NCBI RefSeq assembly: GCF_900111765.1
Contig: NZ_FOIB01000011.1
Coordinates: 248,001-312,000, forward strand
Direction: 5' to 3'
Source: Myxococcus fulvus
GTDB taxonomy: Bacteria > Myxococcota > Myxococcia > Myxococcales > Myxococcaceae
DNA: 64,000 nt
The stretch's first letter is position 1, and each line of letters starts with the position of its first letter. A program made the translations under genes and the position numbers. Below, one piece after another: positions 8,144 through 20,744 of the stretch. The notes under the pieces are model-generated. The model searched no databases and was not told where the DNA came from. It saw only the letters and a program-made list of their open reading frames with translations.

Positions 8144-10000
8144 TCACGGCGCGCTCAGGGTGAAGCGCCAGCTCTTGGCGATGCCCACCAGTGGGTCCGG
8201 CGACGAGAGCACCACGCGGTGCCGCCCCGGCGTGTTGGTCGTCACGCGCCGGGTCCTCGTCACCGCGTCGTAGACGACAGGAACGTTCGTGCCCCCAGCG
8301 TCGAACAGGCGCACGGTCGCTTCGCTGGAGGACACGACGTAGGTCGTTCCTCCTTCCAGCGTGACGGCGAGCTCGTCGAGGTCCGAGCCCAGCTCGAACA
8401 CGCCCTCCAGGCTCACCGGGAGCGTCACCGGCGTGGCGTGGGCCGGGTCGTCGCCATGGTCATCCGTCCCCACCCGTTCCACCCGGAACGTGAAGGCGTA
8501 GGGCGCAGAGCGCGAGTCGATGATGAAGGTGACGAGCGTCGATGCCAGCAGGTGCGCCTTCCAGACCCCCTTGCTGGAGGTCGCATGCATGCGGAAGGGG
8601 AAGGTGCTGCCGGGGGCGCTCGCACGCAGCGAGCAGTCCGGCGTGCAGGTGACCTGATAGACGCCGTCCGCATCCAACTGGAGCGCGATGGCGTCCAGGT
8701 CGTCGGAGCTGTGGATGAGCCCCTCGACGCTCTGCCCCACCTCGACGCGGGTGGCGGTCTCGGGCGTGTCGCCGTGGTCATCCGGTCCCAGGTCCTTCAG
8801 CTCCACCTGGAAGTCGCTCCACCAGGGGGCGTCCTTCAGGGCGTGCGCGAAGACGAAGTAGCGCCCCGTCGAGGCCGCTTCGTGGACGATTCGCCCCCAG
8901 GCGGTCTCGCTCAGGACCGTGCCCGCGGCGTCCGTGAGCTGGATGATGCGCTCGCGCGCGGGAGCGTCGCCGACGGTGTAGACGTGGCCCTGGGTTGCCT
9001 CGAAGGAGAAGACATCCACGTCGTTGGCGCCCTGCAGCCGCGCCGTGACGGGGACTCCCAGGGGGAGCGGGGTGGCGCCGGGCATCCCGTTCGCGTGCTC
9101 GTCGGGTCCCAGGTCATCGAGCTGGCATTGCGTGCTGAACACCCGGCTGCCCTTGTCGACGCGGACATACCAGGTGCTCGCCTCCTGGCTCAGGCGGCCC
9201 ACCGAGGTGCGCCCTGTGTTGTCCTGCACGGGGGCGCCCGCGCTGTCCCTCAAGGTCACCGAGACGTCGGAGTCGCAGGAGAACCGGAAGCCGCGCCCCG
9301 GCTCGGTGCGGAAGGTGAAGAAGTCGCTGTCCTCCGCGAACTCGAGCGCGACGGGGAACGGCGCGCTCGGCACCGCGATGGGCGTCGCCGTGGCGGGCGT
9401 GTCGCCGTGCGCATCCTTGCCCAGGTCCTCCAAACGATAGGTGTACGTCCCCGCGCCCTCACGGCCCGTCCCGGCGGAGACCTTGATGAAGCGCGGCGCC
9501 TCCGGCGTGGAGACGAGCTCCACGACTTCGCCATCCGGCGCACGGTAGGAGCTCACGTTGACCCGTTGCTCCTGGGCATCCAGCACCTGCCAGGACACCG
9601 CGGTGAGCGTTCCGGGACGCAGGGTGAAGCGGAAGCCATGGCCCGCCAGCGGAGGCACGGCGAAGACATCCCGGTCCACCTTGTCCCGGAAGAGGGGGTG
9701 GATGTCTCCCTCCTGGAAGTCCACGGTGGGGGGCAGGGCGGTGGCGGTCTCCACCGTGTCGCCGTGGTCGTCCGAGGGGCGGAAGGCGGCGATGGTGCAG
9801 GTGAGGCCCGCGGCCTCCTCGAAGGCGCTACAGCGGCACATGGGGGCGCCGTTCTCGGCGACACAGCGGCCGGCGGTGCACTCCACGTCGGCGCAGACGC
9901 GCGCGTCTTCCTCGGCGGAAGGGCCACCACAGGCGCCGAGCAGGACGACAGCCACCCACGTGAACAGGCGCGGAACGGATGAGGAGCGAAAGGAAGACAC
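8144..10000 (-). CDS. Lipoprotein with PPC-like (pre-peptidase C-terminal) repeats
   Basis: 618 residues from GTG 10000; the frame extends to TTG 10060, but that would overlap the divergent gene. The signal peptide ends in a lipobox (LLGAC). A short EGF-like Cys cluster (VCADVECTAGRCV, CRC) follows. Then there are five repeats of about 110 residues, each opening with a DDHGDT-ETAT-type motif and containing DxDxFxF strands. This is the pattern of PPC domains, beta-sandwich modules of secreted proteins. No protease domain is attached, so it may be a stand-alone binding or scaffold lipoprotein. It converges with the gene at 7675 and diverges from 10055. Confidence 0.72.
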   Translation of the reverse strand: MSSFRSSSVPRLFTWVAVVLLGACGGPSAEEDARVCADVECTAGRCVAENGAPMCRCSAFEEAAGLTCTIAAFRPSDDHGDTVETATALPPTVDFQEGDIHPLFRDKVDRDVFAVPPLAGHGFRFTLRPGTLTAVSWQVLDAQEQRVNVSSYRAPDGEVVELVSTPEAPRFIKVSAGTGREGAGTYTYRLEDLGKDAHGDTPATATPIAVPSAPFPVALEFAEDSDFFTFRTEPGRGFRFSCDSDVSVTLRDSAGAPVQDNTGRTSVGRLSQEASTWYVRVDKGSRVFSTQCQLDDLGPDEHANGMPGATPLPLGVPVTARLQGANDVDVFSFEATQGHVYTVGDAPARERIIQLTDAAGTVLSETAWGRIVHEAASTGRYFVFAHALKDAPWWSDFQVELKDLGPDDHGDTPETATRVEVGQSVEGLIHSSDDLDAIALQLDADGVYQVTCTPDCSLRASAPGSTFPFRMHATSSKGVWKAHLLASTLVTFIIDSRSAPYAFTFRVERVGTDDHGDDPAHATPVTLPVSLEGVFELGSDLDELAVTLEGGTTYVVSSSEATVRLFDAGGTNVPVVYDAVTRTRRVTTNTPGRHRVVLSSPDPLVGIAKSWRFTLSAP

Positions 10001-10054
10001 CGGGAGCCCTGGGTTGACGACTGTCGAGCGACCGTAATAACCCGACGCCCACGC

Positions 10055-10726
10055 ATGCAAACGCTCTCTCGTCCCGCCGCGCGGACGTTGGCCCTGTTGT
10101 CACTCCTGGTGTCCTCGATGGCCGTCGCGCAGGCACCCACCGCGGAGAGGGACTCCGACTTTCCGCGCTGGCTGGGGCTCTCCGTGCGTGCGGGCTATCT
10201 CATGCCGGGAGGGCAGATGGATGGCTCGCCGGACCCGTTCTATCTGTATGAGGTCTACAAGGGGCTCTTCGCCGCCATCGTGGAGCCCACGGTGCGAATC
10301 GGCTCGAACGTCGAGCTCGGCCCCTGGCTCCAGCTCTCCCATGCGCAGATGCGGGTGCGCTGCTCCAGCGACACCACGTGCCCGGGCAGCCACCTGCGCT
10401 TCGGGCTCCAGGGGAACTACCACTGGAACCCCTCGGGGCCCTACAACCCCTGGACGGGCGTGGCGCTTGGCTACGAGCGGGCCTCGTTCAACGTGCAGGG
10501 CATCGACATCACGTACTCGGGCCCGGACGTGACGCTCCAGGCCGGGTTCGACAGGAACCTCGGTGGGAGCTTCTGGGCGGGGCTCTTCGTCAGCGGATCG
10601 GGCGGGCGATATGACTCGCTCGAGGTGAAGTTCAACGGCCGCACGGGCGACGAGAGCCTCCGCGAGCGCACCGTTCACCTGTGGATTGGCTTCGGCGTCC
10701 GCGTGCGGATGGCCGCGCCCCACTGA
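10055..10726 (+). CDS. Outer-membrane beta-barrel protein, unknown role
   Basis: 223 residues with a signal peptide (MQTLSRPAARTLALLSLL...AVAQA). The mature protein alternates hydrophobic and polar residues with many aromatic girdle-type strands (WLGLSVRAGYLMPGG, LRFGLQGNYHWN, DVTLQAGFDRNLGGSF) and ends in a strand (LWIGFGVRVRM). This fits a small eight-stranded-type barrel. One Cys pair (RCSSDTTC) sits in a predicted loop. Start codon ATG 10055 leaves only about 54 bases to the divergent lipoprotein start, so any shared promoter region is very compact. Function not identifiable. Confidence 0.65.
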   Translation: MQTLSRPAARTLALLSLLVSSMAVAQAPTAERDSDFPRWLGLSVRAGYLMPGGQMDGSPDPFYLYEVYKGLFAAIVEPTVRIGSNVELGPWLQLSHAQMRVRCSSDTTCPGSHLRFGLQGNYHWNPSGPYNPWTGVALGYERASFNVQGIDITYSGPDVTLQAGFDRNLGGSFWAGLFVSGSGGRYDSLEVKFNGRTGDESLRERTVHLWIGFGVRVRMAAPH

Positions 10727-10736
10727 ACGGTCGCGC

Positions 10737-11222
10737 TCACTCCTTCACGCGGGTGAACTCCATCACCCAGTTGGTCTCCCAGCTGCGGCCTTCGTCTGGC
10801 GAGAACGCCTGTTCCCAGCGCGCGGTGTCCTGGCCCAGCCGGGTCCACGTGAAGCGGACGCGGATGGCGCGGCCCTCGAAGGTGTCGTTCGTTTCGAACT
10901 GGCCCACGTCGCCCACGAAGCCGCCGAGCACGGGCGGGTCGACGGTGTGGTTGCGATTGTCCACCCAGGAGATGGACCACTGCCGCGTCGCCGGGTTGTA
11001 GACCCGGGTCGCCAGGCCCACGAAGCCGGGCCAGAACTCACTGCGATACGTCTCCTGATTGCCGAGCCCGCCGGGCAGCGGATGCTCTTCCGCGGTGGCC
11101 TCGAAGGGCAGCCACTCCGTGCACCCCTTCAGTCGCTCCTTGAGCCGACGGTTGTGGACCCGCCAGCGTCCCATGAGGAAGTCGAAGTCTCGCGCCCCGT
11201 CGTGCTGTCCCTGCTCACTCAT
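10737..11222 (-). CDS. DUF1579-like protein
   Basis: 161 residues from ATG 11222. The opening DFDFLMGRWRVHNRRL followed by GC-EW-F and a GGLGN segment is the pattern of DUF1579-type proteins, lipocalin-like beta-barrels of unknown function. Later FEGRAIRVRFTWTRLG and WEQAFSPDEGRSWETNW fit the same family. There is no signal peptide, so it is probably cytosolic. It ends 11 bases from the stop of the beta-barrel gene (tail to tail). The gap 11223-11358 contains no further gene. Confidence 0.65.
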   Translation of the reverse strand: MSEQGQHDGARDFDFLMGRWRVHNRRLKERLKGCTEWLPFEATAEEHPLPGGLGNQETYRSEFWPGFVGLATRVYNPATRQWSISWVDNRNHTVDPPVLGGFVGDVGQFETNDTFEGRAIRVRFTWTRLGQDTARWEQAFSPDEGRSWETNWVMEFTRVKE

Positions 11223-11358
11223 GCCATCGGCTCCGTTCAGGAGGTCGAGGGCCCGGCTCGGGCCCCTGAATGCGCAGAGTGGAGGGGATATAGGGCGAAC
11301 CCGGCCCTGATTCGGACAGGCCCTGGAATCACTCCTTCAGGGCCGCCCGGGTCTGGGG

Positions 11359-12810
11359 TCAGAAGGGGATGACGTCGATGACCTCGGTGTGGTCGCCCGG
11401 CAGGCGGGGGGCTGCCTGTCCCGCGAGCTCCTTGATGCGCGCCGCGGTGCAGGGGCCACAGCCCAGGGCGTCCTTGAGCGTCTTGCCGCCGGGACCGACT
11501 CGCAGGTTCTTGACGGCGTTCCACGCGTTGACGAGGCCGAACTTCCGGGTGCGCACGCTCTCGCCTCGGAGCGCCTTGCAGATCAGCTCCAGGTCCGCGT
11601 CATCGAACTCGGTGAGGTCGCGGGCCGTGTCGTCGTCCGGATGGTTGGCGTAGAACACCCTGCGCTGTCTGGAGAAGGTGGGCCGGGTGTTCAGCGTCTG
11701 CATGAGCGCGCTGCCCGCCGTGAGGTCTCCGGGGCCGGGTACGCAGTCGGAGATGAACAGCGGCGCATCGGTGAAGCCCTGGAAGACGGGGTCGATGAGG
11801 GTCATCCGGAGGTCGAGCTGATTGGCATTGGGCGGGGGCTCGAGCACGAAGCCGTTGCGATGCCTGCCGCGCACCTTCTTCATGAAGCCGCAGTTGGTGG
11901 GGACCTCCGTCGGCATCCATTCCGGGTCCACGAGCGAGTGGTCCGCGCCCGTCGCGATGATGGCGCCGAGTGAATGCGCCACCACCTGGACGACCGTTCC
12001 CGAATGTGCGCCCCGTGCCTGGATGATGGCGTTGCGCAGGCAGTCCGCCGTCTCCATCGGGTGCCGGTTGTCCGGGTAGAAGAAGTCGTAGACCTGCGCA
12101 TTGGGTGGGAAGTGATTGATGGCCGGGTCCATCACCTCGGGACCGGCGCCGATGCCATGCACGGAGATGTAGGGCACCTTGCTCGGGTCGATGGGCCCTC
12201 TGGGCCGGAGCTCGCAGATGCCACAGCGCGCGCGCATCCGAGACCGCTCCGCGCCATTCGTCCGCTCTCCCGCCGTGGTCGGCGTGGGGTTCAGGACGGG
12301 AGTCGGAGCAGGGGAGGACAGGGGCGCAAAGGAGGCTTGCATCGCCGGCGCTTCGGCCAGGGTGGCGCCCGCGTCGGTCCCCGCATCCGTGCCTGCGTCC
12401 ACGCGAGGCACGGTCCCCGCGTCGCGCCCGCCGTCCGGACCCGCGTCTGAACCACCACCCCCGCCGCCACCCCCGTCTGTCCCCGCATCCACGCCTGCGT
12501 CCACCCCCGCGTCGTCTTCGCAGGTGGGCGTCTCGGTGAAGTCCTGCTCGGGAGGAGGACAGCCCGCGTCTCCGGCGTCACCCGCGTCTCCGGCGTCACC
12601 CGCGTCGGCGCCTCCATCACACTCGTCGCAGGACTCGGGCTCCTCGTCTTCCGTCGTCATTCCTTCGCGCCACGGCGCCATGCTCCCGGTGTCCTCTTCC
12701 TGCGTGGAGCAGGACGACACGCTGGCGGTCAGCACGAGCATCGCCAGGAGGAGCGACCCGGCAACGAGAGGACTGGCGGTCGGAAGGCGCGGTGGCTGGG
12801 AATTCCGCAT
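11359..12810 (-). CDS. Lipase-like alpha/beta hydrolase lipoprotein
   Basis: 483 residues. The signal peptide ends in a lipobox (SVSSC). Residues about 50-150 are a low-complexity linker rich in Asp-Ala-Gly (DAGDAGDAG, DAGVDAGVDAG) and a poly-Gly run, likely a surface spacer. A CGIC motif near 195 precedes the hydrolase domain. This has an oxyanion-type VHGIGAG segment and a nucleophile elbow AHSLG with Ser280; Asp residues of LIDPVF or the later HPDDD could complete the triad. The fold resembles cell-surface lipases/PGAP1-type esterases; the substrate is unknown. The divergent nitroreductase starts 47 bases away, and the minus-strand leader contains TATAGAAT. Confidence 0.7.
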   Translation of the reverse strand: MRNSQPPRLPTASPLVAGSLLLAMLVLTASVSSCSTQEEDTGSMAPWREGMTTEDEEPESCDECDGGADAGDAGDAGDAGDAGCPPPEQDFTETPTCEDDAGVDAGVDAGTDGGGGGGGGSDAGPDGGRDAGTVPRVDAGTDAGTDAGATLAEAPAMQASFAPLSSPAPTPVLNPTPTTAGERTNGAERSRMRARCGICELRPRGPIDPSKVPYISVHGIGAGPEVMDPAINHFPPNAQVYDFFYPDNRHPMETADCLRNAIIQARGAHSGTVVQVVAHSLGAIIATGADHSLVDPEWMPTEVPTNCGFMKKVRGRHRNGFVLEPPPNANQLDLRMTLIDPVFQGFTDAPLFISDCVPGPGDLTAGSALMQTLNTRPTFSRQRRVFYANHPDDDTARDLTEFDDADLELICKALRGESVRTRKFGLVNAWNAVKNLRVGPGGKTLKDALGCGPCTAARIKELAGQAAPRLPGDHTEVIDVIPF

Positions 12811-12856
12811 GGGGCTATTCTATACCACCACCCCACGTCCGGCCTGAAGAGACATC

Positions 12857-13510
12857 ATGTTTGATTTAGAGGGAGTCGTCCGAAGCCGTTGCTCCACCCG
12901 CCGCTTCCTGCCCACCCCGATACCTCGCGACCTGCTCGAGGAGGCGCTGGCGCTCGCACAGCTCGCACCTTCCAATTCGAACATCCAACCGTGGCGTCTC
13001 TTCCTCACGGAGGGAGAGCGCACGGAGCAGCTTCGTCAGGCGCTCATGGCGGAGGTGCACGCGCAGCCTCGCGAGCTGGCTCCGCTTCCCCCATCCTTCC
13101 GGGCGCATCGTCGTGAGCTGGGAGCCATCGTCTACGGCGCGATGGGGGTTGCCCGAGACGATGATGCTGGAAGAGTGGCGGCCTCGCGGCGCAACTACGA
13201 GTTCTTCGGCGCGCCCATGGTGGGCATCCTGTGCATGCACCGGGAGCTCGGGCTCGTGGATGCGGTGGGCGTCGGAATGTATCTCCAGACGCTGGTCCTG
13301 GGGCTGACGGCGCGGGGTATCGGGACCTGCGTCCAGGCCGCGTTGACGACGTATCCCGAAGTCATCCGGCGTGAGCTCTCAATCCCAGAGGAGCTCGTCA
13401 TCCTCTGTGGGCTGTCTTTGGGGTATGCGGACCCTGACTTTCCAGCGAACCAGCTCAAGATACCGAAGCACCCCGTGGAGACCAATGTGTCGATACTCGG
13501 CCCTGATTGA
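12857..13510 (+). CDS. Nitroreductase-family flavoprotein
   Basis: 217 residues. FMN- and NAD(P)H-dependent enzyme of the nitroreductase superfamily, typically reducing nitro groups, quinones or flavins in the cytosol. Seen: the N-terminal FMN phosphate site RSRCSTRRFLPTPI, the APSNSNIQPWR segment, and the C-terminal GIGTCVQAAL / CGLSLGYADPDFPAN motif typical of the NfsB/YdgI-like branch. Length fits the family. The start ATG 12857 has a weak GAAGAGA site. It converges on the NmrA-type gene 13 bases downstream. Confidence 0.88.
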   Translation: MFDLEGVVRSRCSTRRFLPTPIPRDLLEEALALAQLAPSNSNIQPWRLFLTEGERTEQLRQALMAEVHAQPRELAPLPPSFRAHRRELGAIVYGAMGVARDDDAGRVAASRRNYEFFGAPMVGILCMHRELGLVDAVGVGMYLQTLVLGLTARGIGTCVQAALTTYPEVIRRELSIPEELVILCGLSLGYADPDFPANQLKIPKHPVETNVSILGPD

Positions 13511-13523
13511 CCTTCGGAGATTC

Positions 13524-14417
13524 TCAGTGGGGCCGGACCGTCAACGCCTGGAACAGCGCCTTGCCGCCCTTGGCGAGCCACGCGTCGAACGTCAGCAGTC
13601 CTGGATGCAGCTCGCGGAGCGCGGCGATGTCGGCCTTGCCGCCGTCCTCACTCACGAACGCGGCGAGGCGCTCGAGGCTGGGGTTCTGACGAAGGCCCTC
13701 TCCTGGAATCTGGACGTACGGAATGGACCGGTTCGTCGCGAGACTGATGGCCTCCGCGAGCTGCGTTCCCGACAGCGCATCGCCCGCGAGCTCGATCGAC
13801 CTGCCCACATACGTCGCCGGGTCGCTGAAGGCGAGGGCGACGAACCGGCCGATGTCATCCACGGCGATGAGCTGCAAGCTTTTCTCCGGGGCGCCGAAGA
13901 AGGAGAGAACGCCCCGAGGGACTCCGAAGTCAGGCCACGTGAAGAGTTCCATGAACGCGTTGGGGCGGAGGATGGTCGCGGGCACCCCGAGCGTACGGAT
14001 GTGCTGCTCGATTCTCGATTTGCTCTCGAAGTGGCCGATGCCCGTGTTCCGCTCCGCGCCACCGACCGAGGTGTAGATGAGGTGTTCGACGCCCGCGGCC
14101 TTGGCGGCGTCCGCGACGTTGCTTCCATGGCGGACCTCTTCCTCCCACGCGCTGCTCGGGCCGGCGGGCCCCACGCTCGGCTGAACACTGAAGACACCGT
14201 GGGCGCCGCGCATCGCCGCATCGAGCGACGCGCGATCCCCCATGTCCCCAGCAACCAGCTCCACGCCCGCGTCCGCGAGTGCTCGCGCCTTGGCGCCCTG
14301 GGTGTCGCGGACCAGGGCGCGCACGCGCCATCCACCCGCCGCCAGGTGCTTCGCCGCTGCTCCGCCTTGCTGGCCCGTGGGGCCGATGACGACAACGACC
14401 TTGTCTGCATTGCTCAT
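13524..14417 (-). CDS. NmrA-family NAD(P)-binding protein
   Basis: 297 residues from ATG 14417, which has a GGGAGGAGCGCC ribosome site. It is an atypical short-chain dehydrogenase of the NmrA/HSCARG group: the Rossmann motif is VVVIGPTGQQGGAAAKHL, followed by ALVRD, the GDMGDRASLDAAM segment, YTSVGG, and GVPATILRPNAFMELF. Members act as redox sensors or as quinone/NADPH oxidoreductases. The catalytic YxxxK of classical SDRs is not evident, as expected. It is tail to tail with the nitroreductase, which suggests but does not prove a shared redox theme. Confidence 0.85.
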   Translation of the reverse strand: MSNADKVVVVIGPTGQQGGAAAKHLAAGGWRVRALVRDTQGAKARALADAGVELVAGDMGDRASLDAAMRGAHGVFSVQPSVGPAGPSSAWEEEVRHGSNVADAAKAAGVEHLIYTSVGGAERNTGIGHFESKSRIEQHIRTLGVPATILRPNAFMELFTWPDFGVPRGVLSFFGAPEKSLQLIAVDDIGRFVALAFSDPATYVGRSIELAGDALSGTQLAEAISLATNRSIPYVQIPGEGLRQNPSLERLAAFVSEDGGKADIAALRELHPGLLTFDAWLAKGGKALFQALTVRPH

Positions 14418-14510
14418 GGCGCTCCTCCCGCGTGTCCCCTGCACGCTCTGTAGGCGAGCCTCGCCATGAAGGTCAATATGACCGGTCGTCTTGGTTGGAA
14501 AGTCCAGCCA

Positions 14511-15185
14511 TTACAGTGGGTTGGATGACGATAGGAGTCGCTCCATGGGGAGCTCCACGCCTTCTCGCGCCAGGTAGGTGACGGTGACGATTCGGTCCTC
14601 GGTCGAGTCCTCGCCGCGCACCGTCACGAAGGCCGCGTTCCAGACCTGGCGCTCCGGGTTCATGAAGGCCGTGTGCACGAAGGAGAGGGATTGCTCGCTG
14701 TCTCCATGCTCCGTCTCGATGCGGCACAGGCTGGCCCTGCACTGGATGGACCTGAGCTGCGCGGCGGTTGGCAGCGCGGCCCTCACGCCGTCCGTCGCGA
14801 GCTGCTCGGCGCTCCGAGCCCAGGCGGGGTCGAAAGGCTCGTCTCCGAAGTAGTCCTCGAGGCGCTGTCTCAGCTGCGCCGTGGAGAGGGGCGGAGGAGG
14901 GGACGTCACCGGGGCCTCGCGCGGCGGGGATGCTGGCTCGGGTGGCGGGGCCGTGGGCCCGGGGGCCATGGGCGGGGGGACGGCGACCTCGACGCGCGCC
15001 TCGCGGGGGAGGGTGGGCGGCGTGGGCTTGGGAGCGGGGGCCGGCTCCTGCCTCTGGGCCGTGAGAGGCTCCGTCGTGGAGGCGCGCTGAAGGAGCTCGT
15101 CCCTCTCGTGTCCCTGGTAGACGAACAGCACGGTGGCGCACGCGCAGGCGAGCGCGCCGCCCGTCAGGAGTTGCCGGGGCTTCAT
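14511..15185 (-). CDS. Membrane-anchored Pro-rich hypothetical protein
   Basis: 224 residues from ATG 15185 (GAGG eight bases upstream; an in-frame ATG at 15191 is too close to that site). One N-terminal hydrophobic segment (LLTGGALACACATVLFVY) is followed by a Pro/Ala-rich linker of about 80 residues. Then comes a globular C-terminal domain with RSIQCRASLCRIE, a Cys pair placed as in many myxobacterial periplasmic proteins of unknown function. Probably anchored in the inner membrane with the domain in the periplasm. No family name can be given. Confidence 0.65.
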   Translation of the reverse strand: MKPRQLLTGGALACACATVLFVYQGHERDELLQRASTTEPLTAQRQEPAPAPKPTPPTLPREARVEVAVPPPMAPGPTAPPPEPASPPREAPVTSPPPPLSTAQLRQRLEDYFGDEPFDPAWARSAEQLATDGVRAALPTAAQLRSIQCRASLCRIETEHGDSEQSLSFVHTAFMNPERQVWNAAFVTVRGEDSTEDRIVTVTYLAREGVELPMERLLSSSNPL

Positions 15186-15205
15186 GGTCATGACCTCGGA
15201 GGATT

Positions 15206-15242
15206 GAGCCGCCGCCACCTGGACGGCGGATGGCGGCGGCTC
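15206..15242 (-). terminator. Perfect 11-bp GC hairpin
   Basis: GAGCCGCCGCC (15206-15216) pairs with GGCGGCGGCTC (15232-15242) around a 15-base loop. It follows the minus-strand gene ending at 15250 and precedes the next minus-strand start, so it is a likely terminator or attenuating structure between them. Confidence 0.55.
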
Positions 15243-15249
15243 GAGGGGA

Positions 15250-15702
15250 CTACTGGTACCAGCTCAGGCTGTTCACGCGTCCGCCGGGGCTGAGCGTGCA
15301 CGCGACGTTCAGGGTGCCGCCGGAAGGCGCGAACACCGGGCCGAGCGAGATGTTCTGGTTGGTGCCGAAGCTGGGGAGGTAGGTGACGGGCACCGAGTAC
15401 ATGCCCGTCGCATCGCTGGTGAGGCCGAAGAACCGGCAGCCGACGTTGTTGGCGGTGGTCGCGCCATAGGCGTTCACGACGAGCCGGTAGTTACCGGAGG
15501 TGTCGACCGTGGTCGGGAAGAACAGGGTGACGGCCCGGGTGCAGTTGTTGGTCTGCGTGGTCCAGGACTCGCCCATGCAGGCGCCGTCCACGTGGAGCTG
15601 CGGCTTGCCGTGCCACCCGGCCATGGAGCGGGCGTTGGCGGTGCCAGCGACGCTGGCGAGCACCAGCGCGGATGCAACGAAGGTCTTCATGTGATGGGTC
15701 AT
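15250..15702 (-). CDS. Small secreted protein, unknown function
   Basis: 150 residues from ATG 15702 (an alternative ATG at 15690 would still leave the signal peptide). The signal peptide is KTFVASALVLASVAGTANA. The mature part is beta-rich, Thr/Asn/Gly-rich, with four cysteines (GACMGE, NNCTRAV, VGCRFFG, VACTLSPGG) that could form two disulphides. It ends in RVNSLSWYQ. Upstream frame extension to 16023 gives a poor translation and is rejected. No domain recognised. Confidence 0.6.
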   Translation of the reverse strand: MTHHMKTFVASALVLASVAGTANARSMAGWHGKPQLHVDGACMGESWTTQTNNCTRAVTLFFPTTVDTSGNYRLVVNAYGATTANNVGCRFFGLTSDATGMYSVPVTYLPSFGTNQNISLGPVFAPSGGTLNVACTLSPGGRVNSLSWYQ

Positions 15703-15938
15703 GGGTTCCGATTTCTGGGAGTGGAGATGCTTCGAGGCGCGTGAGTGTGTTTGCCGGAGCCGGCCTCTCGGCTCCGCGGCATGAGCGTGGATGTGTGGAG
15801 TTGAGGCGTCCGTCGTGATGCCGTCTCCGTGCATCCGCGTCGGGTGAGAGTGATTGCAGCCCGCGTGCCGAGCTGATGGACGCGGTCTCCAGGGGCGTCT
15901 CCCTCTGAACTCACGCGACCGTCGGCCTGTCGGGCACG

Positions 15939-15969
15939 GTGCCGGCACAGCGCCGTGCGGTGCCGGCAC
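15939..15969 (+). promoter_or_regulatory. Twin palindromic sites upstream of the kinase gene
   Basis: The perfect palindrome GTGCCGGCAC occurs at 15939-15948 and again at 15960-15969, 21 bases apart (two helical turns), within identical 13-base contexts CGGTGCCGGCACA. They lie 72-102 bases before the kinase ATG, in the otherwise gene-free 338-base gap 15703-16040. The spacing suggests cooperative binding of a dimeric regulator. Confidence 0.5.
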
Positions 15970-16040
15970 AACGTGCCAGGATTTCCGGGCCGTGCTCCCG
16001 GGCCGACCGCCGTGGGCTATCATGTCGCCAGGGGGAACAC

Positions 16041-19218
<3,178 letters not shown>

Positions 19219-19238
<20 letters not shown>

Positions 19239-20562
19239 GCCTGCCCGTGGCGAGCTTTCCCGTCGGGGTCCAGGTGGGGGGACTGGCGCAAGGCGGCACC
19301 CCGCGCAGGCCTTCGGGCAGGAGCATGTCGGGGACCCGGCGATTCTCCGGGTTGAGGCAGACCGCGCCCTGGGGACTCCAGAGGGCCTCCAGCGTCCGCA
19401 GCTCCTCGACGTGGTTGTTCGCGCTCCTCCCCAGTCCGAACTCGTCGCGCCTGGCGATGCGCGTGCCGTTCCGGGTGTAGCTCGCGAGGTCTCCGCGACC
19501 GACGAAGTACGCGGCGCGCTTGGCCTGCAGGCACGAGCCGAAGACATACCCGCGCAGCACGTCGTAGCCGCCCGTGTCGGGGCTCCAGGGGGCGTAGCCC
19601 CAGTCGAGGCAGGTGACGATGGCGCCCGACTCACAGCCGATGGTGGTCCACGCGGAGACGGGCTCGACGGCCGCGTTCACGCTGTTGATGCGCAGCCCCG
19701 GCAGGAACGAAGTGGGGTCCCTGTCGGGGGCGGTGACGCCCCTGGGGGCGCAGTGATTCAGCCAGGGCAGTCCGGTTCCGTATTCCCGGTAGAGGACGTC
19801 GTACCCGTGGACCCGGGCCGACGCATCCGCGCGGGGCGTCACGGCCAGCTCGAGGATGACGGCTCTTCTGGGCCCGCCGCCGTCGTCGGCTGGGAGCAGC
19901 ATCACGAGCTTCAACCGGTGGAGCTCCTCGCCCCGCAGGGAGTGGACCTGGGTGCCTCTGTCCAGGCAGGGGCCGGACAGGGAGCAGTAGTTCACCGTGA
20001 GCTGGGTGCCCGTGGCTTGGATGCTGTGAATCCGGACGCCCTCGCCTGCACCGGGAGCCTGAGGATTCTGAAGCAGCCCGCTCACGGTGTAGCCGCTGAG
20101 CCGTCCCCCACTCCTGGTGGGGTCTCGGCCCATCAATCGGACAGAGGGTTGGGGGAAGCTGGCCGAGGCCGGAACGTTCTCGAAGGCTTCGGGACAGAAG
20201 CGTGGACTGCCATCCACCACGAAGCAGTAGTTGCCGCCCTCGACGATGTAGATGCCCAGGCCGTTCGTCTCGGGAGGTTGGCAGTTGGGTTGTCCCGTCG
20301 GGCATTCCCAGGGCGTCAGGGGCCGTGCTCTTCCTCCGAGCTCACAGGTCTCCACGCTGCAGTCCCGCACGGGCAGGCTTTCGTTGGGGTCAGGCTCTCC
20401 GGGAGGCGGCGTGGGTTTCACGCAGGATTTGCTCCCGGGAAACAATGCACAGCAACCGCTGACCCCAGGGGCCAGGAACAGCATCAAGAGACACAGCAGC
20501 CACGACCTCATCCGCGAGTCGAACGCGGAGGGGCGGGGGGCTTGCTTCAGGGGCATGTCCAT
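19219..20562 (-). CDS. ADYC-domain-like lipoprotein
   Basis: About 447 residues from ATG 20562 (in-frame ATGs at 20556 and 20511 are alternatives). The signal peptide RSWLLCLLMLFLAPGVSGC ends in a lipobox. The C-terminal third has the order of the ADYC domain of myxobacterial secreted proteins: CLDWGYAPW, then a conserved Cys, then RAAYFVGRG and TRNGTRI. The name-giving ADYC residues read AAYF here, so Asp and Cys are both replaced. The middle is beta-rich with many cysteines. Function unknown; probably an outer-membrane-anchored surface protein. Confidence 0.6.
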
Positions 20563-20744
20563 TCCATCCAGGCGTATGTCTTGTTTGGCGAATACCACGC
20601 CATGAGACGGCGAGGACCTCGAATTCTTGAGATCTCCCTGTCCGACCTGGAAGGTCCGCGGCTTGCGAGGTGTCAGTGGGACCGTGTGGCACAAATGGTG
20701 GCACCCCCTGATGTGTGCCGTGGCACAGGCATAGGATGGCCGTC

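Noticed and set aside
8021-9982. A 653-codon plus-strand frame
   Set aside because: Antisense to the PPC-repeat lipoprotein, whose signal peptide, lipobox and repeats are convincing.
12480-12600. Asp-Ala-Gly repeats as a CRISPR-like array
   Set aside because: They are in-frame low-complexity codons of the lipase-like lipoprotein linker, not spaced direct repeats.
20680-20735. A complete sigma-54 promoter upstream of the FHA activator
   Set aside because: TGGCAC boxes are present but no TTGC element lies at the required distance.
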